Positions 8,696 through 16,807 of a DNA stretch of 64,000 nucleotides are shown here, one piece after another. The first letter of the stretch is position 1. Each line of letters opens with the position of its first letter. The position numbers and the translations under genes were made by a program. The stretch is from Pseudoselenomonas ruminantium. Its GTDB lineage: Bacteria > Bacillota > Negativicutes > Selenomonadales > Selenomonadaceae. The notes below the pieces were generated by a model. It made no database searches. It was not told the origin of the DNA and saw nothing but the letters and a program-made list of their open reading frames with translations. The stretch is taken from NCBI RefSeq assembly GCF_900104055.1, contig NZ_FNJQ01000001.1, forward strand, positions 1 through 64,000, given 5' to 3'.

Positions 8696-10185
8696 CAGCA
8701 TACACCTCCCAGTACTATCTTCGCTGCTGCCTTCAGCATGGTGCCCACAAAGGGAATCTCATAGGCAAAGGCACTCACCAAGCCGCTGGCCGCCAGCATC
8801 AAAAACAGCACGGCGCTGTCCAGACGCCCCATCAGCTCACCAGCCGCCTTGCGGGTGGGCTTGCCACCCAGCATGCGCATGGCATGATAGAGGATACCAA
8901 TCAGCATACCGGCAAGCAGAACCAAAGCCAGGATACCCAGATACGGATGCTCCGCCTGGAAGAAACTGGCAATGATATAGAACTTGCTGAAGAACACGCC
9001 CATGGGCGGCATGCCCAGAATGCCCACGATGCCCAGCAGCCAGAACATTGCCGTCTTGGGGGCCTGCTGCATCATGCCATGGATGCGCATCATATTTTTC
9101 GTGGCGTAGGTTTCCATGATGGTACCCGCCGTATAGAACAGCATGTATTTGACCAGAGCATGGTTAAACATATGCAGGAGTGATGCCTCTGCGGCCATCG
9201 GCATGAACAGGCCGAAACCTGCTGCCAGAAGGCCGAAGTTTTCCATGGAGGAATAGGCCAGCATGCGCTTCACGTCACGCTGCACCACCACAAAGGGCAC
9301 GGCCAGCGCAATGGTCAGCAGACCAAAGCCCACATACATGGAACTGATGAAATCCAGCCCGACCACGGGCATCACAATGGCCGTAGCGCGCAGGAGCACA
9401 TAGAGCGCACAGATGCAAAGTGCGCCCGAGAGCAGGCCACTCGTAAGTGCCGGCGCTTCCGAATGGGCATCGGGCAGCCAGGCATGCATGGGCGCCAGGC
9501 CAATCTTCGTGCCATAGCCTACGAACAGGAAGGCAAAGGCGAGCTTTGCCACTTCTGGATCGAGCATCTGGGCATGAATAGCCATAAACTCCCAGTTCAG
9601 AGGCAAAACATCTCCCATGGACTGCAGCTGGCCGTAGTAGAGGATAATCGTACCCAAAAGTGCCAGACAGATGCCCACGGTGCAGACCATGACATATTTC
9701 CAGGCCGCTTCGAGGGAGGTACGGGTGAATTTGAAGGCCACCAGCAGGGCCGAAACCAAGGTCGTGGCTTCAATAGTCACCCACATCAGACCGAGGCTGT
9801 CCACCGTCACCACGAGCATCATGGTCCAGACGAAGATATGGGACAGCGCATAGAAACGGCCTTCGAGATGCGTGAAGCGCCGCAGATAGCCATAGCGGAT
9901 ATTCGTATCGCGCTCCAGATAAGCCTTGCTCGTCCAGGCAAAGGCCAGATAAAGTGCCCCCACGATCAGGAGCATCCAGATGCTCAGGGCATCCACATAG
10001 AAAAATCCCATCCGGATTGGCGTATCCGGATGCAAGGAGAAGTTCATCCCCAGATCCAGGATCAGGCCGAAAACCACCGTGGCCGTCAGCCGGTCGGCAA
10101 CGTGCAGGAGCTTCAGTCCCAGCACATTAGAGGCTGCCACCACTGCAAAGAGCAGCGGCAGTCCCAGTATATAATAAAGTTCCAT
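8695..10185 (-). CDS. hyfF: Hydrogenase-4 membrane subunit, antiporter-like (HyfF-like)
   Basis: Multi-spanning membrane protein (496 residues, about 14 hydrophobic helices) of the NuoL/M/N and Mrp antiporter family. The region with TKIGLAPMHAWLPDAHSEAP contains the lysine and histidine residues of the proton-channel helices. It would couple hydrogen chemistry to ion translocation. It lies between hyfE and hyfG, overlapping hyfG by the TGATG junction. It could also be called NuoN-like or MrpD-like; the operon context decides for HyfF. Confidence 0.82.
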   Translation of the reverse strand: MELYYILGLPLLFAVVAASNVLGLKLLHVADRLTATVVFGLILDLGMNFSLHPDTPIRMGFFYVDALSIWMLLIVGALYLAFAWTSKAYLERDTNIRYGYLRRFTHLEGRFYALSHIFVWTMMLVVTVDSLGLMWVTIEATTLVSALLVAFKFTRTSLEAAWKYVMVCTVGICLALLGTIILYYGQLQSMGDVLPLNWEFMAIHAQMLDPEVAKLAFAFLFVGYGTKIGLAPMHAWLPDAHSEAPALTSGLLSGALCICALYVLLRATAIVMPVVGLDFISSMYVGFGLLTIALAVPFVVVQRDVKRMLAYSSMENFGLLAAGFGLFMPMAAEASLLHMFNHALVKYMLFYTAGTIMETYATKNMMRIHGMMQQAPKTAMFWLLGIVGILGMPPMGVFFSKFYIIASFFQAEHPYLGILALVLLAGMLIGILYHAMRMLGGKPTRKAAGELMGRLDSAVLFLMLAASGLVSAFAYEIPFVGTMLKAAAKIVLGGVC

Positions 10186-10193
10186 AAACTACC

Positions 10194-10820
10194 TCAGCCC
10201 TTCAACTTTCTCATTACCGTCGTATCCGTGGTCATAAAGGAAAGACTCATGCGATTGGTCAGGATCACCAATACCACCACGGCAATCAATACATCCAGGA
10301 ACACGCCCAGCTCCACCACGAGCGGCAGACCTTCCGTGATGATCAACCCCAGCAGATAAATGCCGTTTTCCAGCGTGATCAGGCCGCATATCTGCAGGAT
10401 GGCGCGCTTGCGCATGACCATCAAAGCCAGCCCTGTCATGATCATCATGATGGTGGCCGCAAAGATATCCTGCTCCATCGGATTGAGCATAAAGCGGTTG
10501 CCCAGCACATAGCCGAAGACCAGGAAAGCCGCCGCAGCCACCGTCGAATAGTTTACATTGATATCGGAAAAGATTTCCCGGTCATCGGTAATGCGTTTGA
10601 TGAGCTTCAGCATCGCCATGGGAATAAAGATGACCTTTACCCCCAGCGTCAAAGCAAAGGGAATCAGCGCATGCATCAGCCCATGATTGAGACCGGCCAA
10701 GAGACAGGCACAAGCTACGATCACCGACTGGGCCATCAGCGCCAGCACCGAGCGGCGCAGCTCCATCACGCGTGTCTGTACAAAGACCACGAAGAGGAGC
10801 AAAACTACCAAATATTCCAT
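10194..10820 (-). CDS. hyfE: Hydrogenase-4 membrane subunit HyfE-like
   Basis: A small hydrophobic protein of 208 residues with about six or seven helices, of the HyfE family (its C-terminal half is NuoK-like). Recognisable stretches include TLENGIYLLGL and LGVFLDVLIAVVVL, typical of these subunits. The start at 10820 is chosen because GGAGGAG lies four bases upstream; the frame is open seven codons earlier, but that would overlap hyfC. It sits between hyfC and hyfF as in E. coli hyf, except that no hyfD copy is present. Confidence 0.8.
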   Translation of the reverse strand: MEYLVVLLLFVVFVQTRVMELRRSVLALMAQSVIVACACLLAGLNHGLMHALIPFALTLGVKVIFIPMAMLKLIKRITDDREIFSDINVNYSTVAAAAFLVFGYVLGNRFMLNPMEQDIFAATIMMIMTGLALMVMRKRAILQICGLITLENGIYLLGLIITEGLPLVVELGVFLDVLIAVVVLVILTNRMSLSFMTTDTTVMRKLKG

Positions 10821-10830
10821 TTTCTCCTCC

Positions 10831-11706
10831 TTACTGCGCAATGATGGCTACGGCCAGCATGATGACCGCCGCCGACAGATAAACACGGACTTTGAACAGG
10901 CGCATCTTATTGTTGAGGATTTCCACCAGACCAATCAGAAGCGCACTCAGGAGAACCTTGACCGCAATGGGCAGCGGCAAGGGCAGATAAAGCGTGCCGA
11001 ACAGCACCAGGAACGAAAGCATCTTGAGCATGCTGCCCAGATGGATATAGCTCAGGAGACGTCCGGAATATTCCAGCGTCATGCACTCGTGGATCATCGT
11101 GAGCTCCAGATGCGTATCGGGGTTATCCACCGGCAGGCGGCTGTTTTCCGCCAGCATCACGAGGAAGAAGGCCACGCCGCCCAGTACGGCCGGAACCGTG
11201 AAATAGAAGGCATTGTAGTCAATGACCATCTGCGAGAGCATCGTCGAACCATAGCGGGAGGCATTCAGGAGGATGGCCAGCATCACCGCCGGTTCCACTA
11301 GTACGGAAATGTAGATTTCACGGGAGCCGCCCATGCCGCCAAAGGCCGTGGCCGAATCCATCGAGGCCAGTGTCATGAAGAAGCGACCGAGCGCCAGCAC
11401 ATAGACGAACACAAAGGCATCACCGAAACGGATATTGCCCGTAAGCAGCCCCGGCAGCATCATCGCCGCCATGATGCTGGTCACCAGATAGACGATTGGT
11501 GCAGCCAGGAATACCCAGCTCGTATACTTCGTCACAATGACGGGTTTGCGCCACCATTTCCAGAGGTCGAAATACTCCTGGAAGATGCTGGCCCCCTGCC
11601 GCTTCTGCAAAAATGCCTTCGTCTTGTTGACAATTCCGGCAATCAGGGGAGCACAGGCCAGTAAAATCAGGGCCTGCAGCGCCGCATTATAGAAACTCAA
11701 GGCCAT
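10831..11706 (-). CDS. hyfC: Hydrogenase-4 membrane anchor subunit, NuoH-like (HyfC-like)
   Basis: A 291-residue membrane protein with about eight helices, homologous to HycD, HyfC and NuoH. It connects the peripheral hydrogenase arm to the antiporter-like subunits. The conserved cytoplasmic loop with ENSRLPVDNPDTHLEL and the HECM segment is intact, with the acidic residues of the NuoH quinone-pocket/proton path. GGGGAGG precedes the ATG. Spacing to hyfB is three bases. Confidence 0.85.
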   Translation of the reverse strand: MALSFYNAALQALILLACAPLIAGIVNKTKAFLQKRQGASIFQEYFDLWKWWRKPVIVTKYTSWVFLAAPIVYLVTSIMAAMMLPGLLTGNIRFGDAFVFVYVLALGRFFMTLASMDSATAFGGMGGSREIYISVLVEPAVMLAILLNASRYGSTMLSQMVIDYNAFYFTVPAVLGGVAFFLVMLAENSRLPVDNPDTHLELTMIHECMTLEYSGRLLSYIHLGSMLKMLSFLVLFGTLYLPLPLPIAVKVLLSALLIGLVEILNNKMRLFKVRVYLSAAVIMLAVAIIAQ

Positions 11707-11709
11707 CTT

Positions 11710-13692
11710 TTACATTCCTCCCCAAATAAGCACAATGACCATGGCAATCATGGTATAACCGATATAGAGCCGCACACTGCCCTGCTGCACAATGCGCAGG
11801 GTGTCGGCCACTTTTACCATGATGTGTTCCACCGGATGGTAGAGACGATCCGTGAACTGGTCGGGAATCATCAGATTATAATGTAGCTTGCGTCCAAAAT
11901 AAGCATGATCCCGCTGCAAGAATACGCGCTCGCGGCGGGGCTTCAGGATAAAGTCAAACGCCCGGCGCAGCGGCTTAGAAAAGCCCGTGGCCGTATACTG
12001 CTGGCGGCGGGTTGGTTCCGTACCGCAGTTCCAGGTCACATCCTGATGGACGATGACCTTATTACCGCCCAGCGTCAACGCCAGCAGCGCAAACAGCAGG
12101 AGCCCTGCAATCATGATCAGCCAGGGATTGAAGACCGCTTCCGACTGGCCGCCATTCCACCAGAGGCCGATAAAGTCACCGGCCGGAATGGCCAGCGGGC
12201 TGTCAATAAGAACCTGACGCATCAGGTTGACAACCGGTGCCGGCATGATGCCCATCGCAAGGATGGCCACGGCTTCAAGTCCCATGCCACAAAGCATCGT
12301 AAACGGCATCTCATGGGCTTTGAGCACGAGATTGGAACGGCGGCGCCCTAAGAAAGCCACGCCATAGAGCCGCACGAAGCAGCCCAGCGCCAGAGCACCG
12401 GTCAGCCCCAGCAGAATAAAGGCAAAGATGACGAGCAGGCGCAGTTCCGGCCGGCCTGCTTCATAGGCCAGGGACATCATGCCCTGCAAGGTCAGCCACT
12501 CGCCCACCAGACCTGCCGTAAAGGGCAGCGAAGCCAAAGACATGGAGCCCACCAGTGTAAAGGCCGCCGTCCAGGGCATCTTCTTCAATAGCCCCCCCAA
12601 CAGTTCCACATTGCGGGTCCCCGTGGCATGCATGACCGCACCTGCGCTCATGAAGAGCAGGCATTTCATCAGGCTGTGGGCCACAGAGTGCACCAGCACC
12701 GCCGTAAAGGCCACCACCGAAAGATACGGCTTATCCATGGCCATCAGGAGCATGCCGCAGCCAAAGGCCGCAAAGATGATGCCCATATTCTCCACCGAGG
12801 AATAGGCCAGGATGCGCTTCATATCCTTTTCCATGGAAGCATAGAGCACACCCAGGAAGGCCGAAATCAGGCCAATCACCATCACGATCAGGCCGTAAGC
12901 AAAAATATCTGCCCCGATAAATTCAAACACGAAGCGGCCAAAACCATAGACCGCCACCTTCAGCATCACGCCGCTCATGAGTGCCGACACATGGGACGGT
13001 GCCGCCGGATGAGCATTGGGCAGCCAGACATGCAGCGGCATCAGACCGGACTTCAGGGCAAAGCCAGCAAAGGCACAGCCAAAGGCGATATGCTTCATGA
13101 CCGGCGAAAGTTCGCTATGCGCTAAATCCACAAAGGCAAAGCTCTCCGCCCCGCTGCCAAGGATGTAGAAGGCCACGAGGATGGCCGCCGTGCCCAGGTG
13201 CGTCATGACCATATACTGATAGGCCGCACCCACCACATGCTTCTTCCCGCTCTCGTGGTTGACCAGCAGGAAAGATACCAAAGCCATGACTTCCCAAGCC
13301 AGGATAAAGGTAAAGGCGTCACCAGCCAGTACCACCAGCACCATGGAGCCTAAGAACAGGTTCCAAAGGCCGGCCAGCTGCCGGATGCGCTCACCTAAAT
13401 ACCCCCGGCCATAGCCCAGGCCATAGATGCTAACCGCCGTGCCTGACAAGCCGATGATCAGCAGGAAAGCTGCGGCCCAGCCGTCCACCACCATTGAATA
13501 ACGGCCCAGCTGCCACAGGCCGCCAGTGCCCAGCCCCATGATTTCCAGCAGGGCCAGACCAAATACCATGAAGCTTGCCACCGAGGCCAGCCCCATGGAT
13601 ACATAATGGGCAGCCAGTTCCAGCCGTTTGGGCCAGACTAACGCCAAAGTGCCAAGGCCATAAAGCCCCAGCGCCCCCATAAATGATTCCAT
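11710..13692 (-). CDS. hyfB: Hydrogenase-4 large antiporter-like subunit (HyfB-like)
   Basis: First gene of the operon and the largest membrane subunit (660 residues), of the NuoL/HyfB/HycC family. The channel core includes LKSGLMPLHVWLPNAHP and the following serine-rich helix; about 15 helices are visible with a C-terminal extension containing a hydrophobic last helix. It probably pumps protons or sodium. GGGAGGAACGT lies before the ATG, and a promoter with a 17-base spacer is found about 30 bases further upstream. Confidence 0.85.
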   Translation of the reverse strand: MESFMGALGLYGLGTLALVWPKRLELAAHYVSMGLASVASFMVFGLALLEIMGLGTGGLWQLGRYSMVVDGWAAAFLLIIGLSGTAVSIYGLGYGRGYLGERIRQLAGLWNLFLGSMVLVVLAGDAFTFILAWEVMALVSFLLVNHESGKKHVVGAAYQYMVMTHLGTAAILVAFYILGSGAESFAFVDLAHSELSPVMKHIAFGCAFAGFALKSGLMPLHVWLPNAHPAAPSHVSALMSGVMLKVAVYGFGRFVFEFIGADIFAYGLIVMVIGLISAFLGVLYASMEKDMKRILAYSSVENMGIIFAAFGCGMLLMAMDKPYLSVVAFTAVLVHSVAHSLMKCLLFMSAGAVMHATGTRNVELLGGLLKKMPWTAAFTLVGSMSLASLPFTAGLVGEWLTLQGMMSLAYEAGRPELRLLVIFAFILLGLTGALALGCFVRLYGVAFLGRRRSNLVLKAHEMPFTMLCGMGLEAVAILAMGIMPAPVVNLMRQVLIDSPLAIPAGDFIGLWWNGGQSEAVFNPWLIMIAGLLLFALLALTLGGNKVIVHQDVTWNCGTEPTRRQQYTATGFSKPLRRAFDFILKPRRERVFLQRDHAYFGRKLHYNLMIPDQFTDRLYHPVEHIMVKVADTLRIVQQGSVRLYIGYTMIAMVIVLIWGGM

Positions 13693-13724
13693 ACGTTCCT
13701 CCCTAATATAATAGCTTATGATAA

Positions 13725-13753
13725 ATTATAGTAACCTTGACATTATAACGCAA
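13725..13753 (-). promoter_or_regulatory. Promoter of the hydrogenase operon
   Basis: TTGCGT (13748-13753) and a perfect TATAAT (13725-13730) are 17 bases apart on the minus strand. A second TATAAT-like box overlaps the -35 region. No sigma-54 type GG-N10-GC element was seen, unlike E. coli hyf. Confidence 0.65.
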
Positions 13754-13780
13754 AGAAAGTTTGCTGAAAAGGCCTGCTAT

Positions 13781-13819
13781 AAAAAAAGTGATTGACCAGT
13801 CAATTGACCGGTCAATCAC
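13781..13819 (-). terminator. Terminator of the ldc operon
   Basis: GTGATTGACC and its complement form a ten-base-pair stem around a loop, followed on the minus strand by seven T residues. It lies directly after the 62-residue gene. Confidence 0.9.
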
Positions 13820-13821
13820 CC

Positions 13822-14010
13822 TTATTCTGCCTCATTCTGCATTGCTTCAATTCCCTGCTGGAACTCTTCCAGACTCAAGGTGAAGTACGGAAGTTCCTGC
13901 AGGATTCCATAGACTTCCTGCTGGCTCTTCGCTTCATCCAAACGTGCTTCCAGTGATTCTTCCGTCAGCGCATGGAACAGCATATGCTTGATCTCTTCGA
14001 TATCCATCAT
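13822..14010 (-). CDS. Small 62-residue protein coupled to ldc, Nif11-like in part
   Basis: An acidic, probably all-helical small protein of unknown function. Its start overlaps the ldc stop as ATGA, so translation is coupled, and a strong terminator follows, so these two genes form the operon. The stretch LEARLDEAKSQQEV followed by LSLEEFQQGI resembles the pattern of Nif11 domains, which serve as leader sequences of some peptides, but there is no GG cleavage site or modifiable core. A role with the decarboxylase (regulation, stability) is a guess from the coupling. In S. ruminantium, degradation of this enzyme is triggered by a ribosomal L10-like protein, which this is not. Confidence 0.6.
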   Translation of the reverse strand: MMDIEEIKHMLFHALTEESLEARLDEAKSQQEVYGILQELPYFTLSLEEFQQGIEAMQNEAE

Positions 14011-15188
14011 ACAGCCGCCTTTTTCTTCACATCATCATCTTCGGTCAGACGGGCCGCATATTCCGGCTGGTCTTCAAAGATAATCGTCGGTGCCAGATAG
14101 AAACCATTGAAGCGCGTGGCGCTGACGCTCGTATAGGAACCCATTTCCGTCACGAGCACCTTGTCCCCGATCTTGAGCTCCGGCGCCATGAAATCGCGAT
14201 AGAGCACATCAATGCCATCGCAGCTCGGACCGCCAAAAGTCGAAGGCTTCTTCGCCCCCTTGCCGAAGCAATGCAGGGGATAAGTCCAATGGTCATACAT
14301 GATGCCGGAGAAGCAGCCGTAGATGCCTTCATCCAGGATATACCAAGGTTTCTCACCGCGCGTTTTCGTGCCAATAACCGACGTGACGAGATTCACAGCC
14401 GTACCGCACATATAGCGCCCCGGCTCCGTCCAGACGGCCGTATCCGGGAACAGGCGGTCAATCTGCTTGTTGATGGCTTCCATCATCGCCGCGAGGTCCA
14501 CATTGAGACCTTTGGCATCAGGAACCGGGAAACCGCCGCCGATATCGAGGTCCGTCAGGTGCATGCCCATCTCCTCAGCTTCATCAAATAGCCGGCGGGC
14601 CACGAGCAGAGCTTCCTCATAAGCCGCCGTGGACAGGGACTGACTGCCCACATGGAAGCAGATGCCCATGGCATGCAGGCCGGCATCCTGTGCAGCCTTC
14701 AAGAGTTCAAGCGCCTCTTCCACGGGTGCACCGAACTTCGTATTGAGATCGACCAGGGCCTTGTTGTTGCGCACGGCAATGCGCACCAGCACATCAGCCC
14801 CGGGTACTGCCTTGGCCATCTTGTCAATTTCCGACGGATCATCAAAGGTAAACCGGCGTACATTATAGTCAGCCGCAGCCTTGAGGCCGCGCGCATCCTT
14901 TACCGGATTGGCATATATCATCTGCGAACCATCTACGCCCAATTCATGGAGCATCTCCATCTCACCAGCCGAAGCCACATCAAAGTGGGAACCAAGACCG
15001 GCCAGCAGAGATAAGATCTCCGGCGTAGGATTCGCCTTCATCGCATAGAACACTCCCGCCCGCGGCAAATGACGGCGCATAAACTGGTAGTTTTCCTCAA
15101 CCTTGTCCAGTGAAGCCACCAAAAAGGGCGTCGGGATACGCTTGGCAAGCGTTTTTACCTCTTTTTCGCTAAGTCTGAAATTTTTCAT
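14007..15188 (-). CDS. ldc: Lysine/ornithine decarboxylase, eukaryotic-ODC-like fold III
   Basis: PLP enzyme that converts lysine to cadaverine and ornithine to putrescine. In S. ruminantium cadaverine is attached to peptidoglycan and binds the outer membrane. The PLP lysine is K51 in YAMKANPTP; HVGSQS, GGGFP, EPGRYM and the catalytic-cysteine region SCDGID are all present. A44, G45, V46 and P54, reported to broaden specificity towards lysine, are present. The length of 393 residues from the ATG at 15188 matches the S. ruminantium enzyme as I remember it; no strong Shine-Dalgarno is seen there, and an upstream in-frame ATG exists. Confidence 0.95.
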   Translation of the reverse strand: MKNFRLSEKEVKTLAKRIPTPFLVASLDKVEENYQFMRRHLPRAGVFYAMKANPTPEILSLLAGLGSHFDVASAGEMEMLHELGVDGSQMIYANPVKDARGLKAAADYNVRRFTFDDPSEIDKMAKAVPGADVLVRIAVRNNKALVDLNTKFGAPVEEALELLKAAQDAGLHAMGICFHVGSQSLSTAAYEEALLVARRLFDEAEEMGMHLTDLDIGGGFPVPDAKGLNVDLAAMMEAINKQIDRLFPDTAVWTEPGRYMCGTAVNLVTSVIGTKTRGEKPWYILDEGIYGCFSGIMYDHWTYPLHCFGKGAKKPSTFGGPSCDGIDVLYRDFMAPELKIGDKVLVTEMGSYTSVSATRFNGFYLAPTIIFEDQPEYAARLTEDDDVKKKAAV

Positions 15189-15250
15189 AACACAACCCAT
15201 TCCAATAATAGATTTAAGATGAATTGACAACTGTTCATCTCATAGGTTAC

Positions 15251-15279
15251 ATTGTAATATAAATGATACAAATTAACAA
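15251..15279 (-). promoter_or_regulatory. ldc promoter
   Basis: TTGTTA (15274-15279) and TACAAT (15251-15256) are 17 bases apart on the minus strand, in an AT-rich region about 65 bases before the start codon. Confidence 0.6.
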
Positions 15280-15350
15280 TATAAAATAAAAATAAAAACT
15301 CCATTTGCCCAAAACTGCGCAAGAACTACAATACGCAAAAATTTTTTCAA

Positions 15351-15398
15351 GGGTGTCAAGTAAAAATACTTGCACCCCCCCGCTTTTTGTGCTAAAAT
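15351..15398 (+). promoter_or_regulatory. rpmB promoter with overlapping inverted repeat
   Basis: TTGCAC (15370-15375) and TAAAAT (15393-15398) are 17 bases apart. An imperfect inverted repeat (GGGTGTCAAGTA, then TACTTGCACCC) covers the -35 region from about 15352 to 15379. It could be an operator or a fortuitous hairpin. A small GGAGC-loop-GCTCC hairpin follows in the leader. Confidence 0.6.
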
Positions 15399-15454
15399 AC
15401 CATTATTGTGTGTTAGGAGCAGTAGGCTCCCACAGGTTTAAGGAGGTGTAACAC

Positions 15455-15646
15455 ATGGCAAGTGTTTGCGAAATCTGCGCTAAAGGCGAACTGTCTGGCA
15501 ACAATGTCAGCCATTCCCATCTGAAGACGAGACGCACTTGGAAGCCGAACATCCAGCGTGTACGCGCTGTTGTTGAAGGCGAAGTTAAGCGTGTCAATGT
15601 CTGCACGCGTTGCCTGCGTTCTGGTAAGGTTCAGCGTGCCCTTTAA
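15455..15646 (+). CDS. rpmB: 50S ribosomal protein L28, zinc-binding form
   Basis: Ribosomal protein of 63 residues, the zinc-containing form: CEIC at 5-8 and CTRC at 50-53 supply the four cysteines. The motif VSHSHLKTRRTWKPNIQ is diagnostic for L28. AGGAGGTG precedes the ATG. It is transcribed alone between its own promoter and a strong terminator, divergent from ldc. Confidence 0.97.
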   Translation: MASVCEICAKGELSGNNVSHSHLKTRRTWKPNIQRVRAVVEGEVKRVNVCTRCLRSGKVQRAL

Positions 15647-15682
15647 TTTGCGCATAATATCACCAAAAGCTGATATATCATA

Positions 15683-15718
15683 AAATAACCCTATCGCGAT
15701 TGCGGTAGGGTTATTTTA
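15683..15718 (+). terminator. rpmB terminator
   Basis: AAAATAACCCTA-T-CGC and its complement (one G-T pair) enclose a GATT loop; T-rich sequence follows. The structure would work in both directions. Confidence 0.85.
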
Positions 15719-15774
15719 TTTCTAATGAAATTAGTGTAAGATAGGAATATATTCTTTATGAAAGCAGGTTCGCC

Positions 15775-16761
15775 ATGAAAGTCAAAGATAATTTTATGCT
15801 GATAAAAAATGCCCGCATTGAAAACAACGAACGCCTCTCCCTGAAGGCCAAGCGGCGCCTGGAAAAATCCAAGGCCGACAACACGCTCAAGGCCTATGCC
15901 TGCGACTGGAGCGATTTTTCCGACTGGTGTGAGCACCACGGCGTGTCAGACCTGCCCGCCACGCCGGAAACCATCGTCAACTACATCAATGACCTGGCCG
16001 ACGATGCCAAGGCCAATACCGTTTCCCGCCGGGTCACGGCCATTTCCGAGAACCATATCGCCGCCGGCTTCAGTGGGCGCCATAACCCCGCCAAAGACGG
16101 CATCGTACGGGCTGCCATGTCCGCCATCCGCCGCGAAAAAGGCACCTTCCAGCGAGGCAAGTCTCCGATTCTGATGGAAACTCTCTACCTGCTGGCTGAC
16201 CTGTTCGATGAGGAAAAACTCTCCGGCCTGCGGGACAAGGCCCTGATCTTCCTGGGCTTTGCCGGCGCTTTCCGCCGTTCAGAACTCGTGCGCATCCAAT
16301 ATGAGGACTTATCATTCACCCCGCAGGGTTTGATCATCTTCGTCGCCCATTCCAAAGGGGACCAGCTCGGCCACGGCGAACAGATTGCCATCCCCTACGC
16401 CCCCCAGGCGGAAATCTGCGCAGTACGAGCGCTAAAAAAATGGCTGGATACCGCGCAGATCCATCAGGGCCCGATCTTCCGCCCTGTCACCAAAGTGCAA
16501 AGTCTGCGCAATACCCAGCTCTCGGATAAATCCGTAGCCTTGATTGTCAAGAAATATGTACGCCTGGCCGGCCTCGACGAGCACCTCTTCGCCGGCCACA
16601 GCCTACGCCGCGGCTTTGCCACCAGCGCCGCCCAGCACGATATCGATGCCCTGACCATCATGCGCCAGACACGGCACAAATCCGAAAAGATGGTCCACCG
16701 CTATATCGAGCAAGGCAATATCTTCAAGGATAACGCCCTTAGCCGTATGTACAACAAATAA
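15775..16761 (+). CDS. Tyrosine recombinase/integrase, solitary
   Basis: Site-specific DNA recombinase of 328 residues. Residues 25-125 form the SAM-like core-binding domain, and 130-325 the catalytic domain. The catalytic set appears complete: R167 (in AFRRSEL), K194, H275 and R278 (HSLRRGF), H301 and the nucleophile Y310 (HRYIEQ). An AGCAGG sequence precedes the ATG. It sits alone between two strong terminators, with no excisionase, phage or plasmid genes and no visible flanking direct repeats. It may be a domesticated recombinase, an integron-like or phase-variation enzyme, or the remnant of a lost element. It is distinct from XerC/XerD in the N-terminal half. Confidence 0.85.
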   Translation: MKVKDNFMLIKNARIENNERLSLKAKRRLEKSKADNTLKAYACDWSDFSDWCEHHGVSDLPATPETIVNYINDLADDAKANTVSRRVTAISENHIAAGFSGRHNPAKDGIVRAAMSAIRREKGTFQRGKSPILMETLYLLADLFDEEKLSGLRDKALIFLGFAGAFRRSELVRIQYEDLSFTPQGLIIFVAHSKGDQLGHGEQIAIPYAPQAEICAVRALKKWLDTAQIHQGPIFRPVTKVQSLRNTQLSDKSVALIVKKYVRLAGLDEHLFAGHSLRRGFATSAAQHDIDALTIMRQTRHKSEKMVHRYIEQGNIFKDNALSRMYNK

Positions 16762-16770
16762 TATATTCCA

Positions 16771-16805
16771 AAAACGGGAACCCTCAAATAAAGGGCTCCC
16801 GTTTT
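16771..16805. terminator. Bidirectional terminator between the recombinase gene and ilvB
   Basis: AAAACGGGA-CCCT and AGGG-TCCCGTTTT pair around a short loop, with A and T runs on the outer sides. It serves both convergent genes. Confidence 0.88.
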
Positions 16806-16807
16806 AC

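Noticed and set aside
15683-16805. Prophage or genomic island around the tyrosine recombinase
   Set aside because: Both flanks are ordinary terminators with different sequences, no direct repeats or tRNA gene are seen, and no cargo is present.
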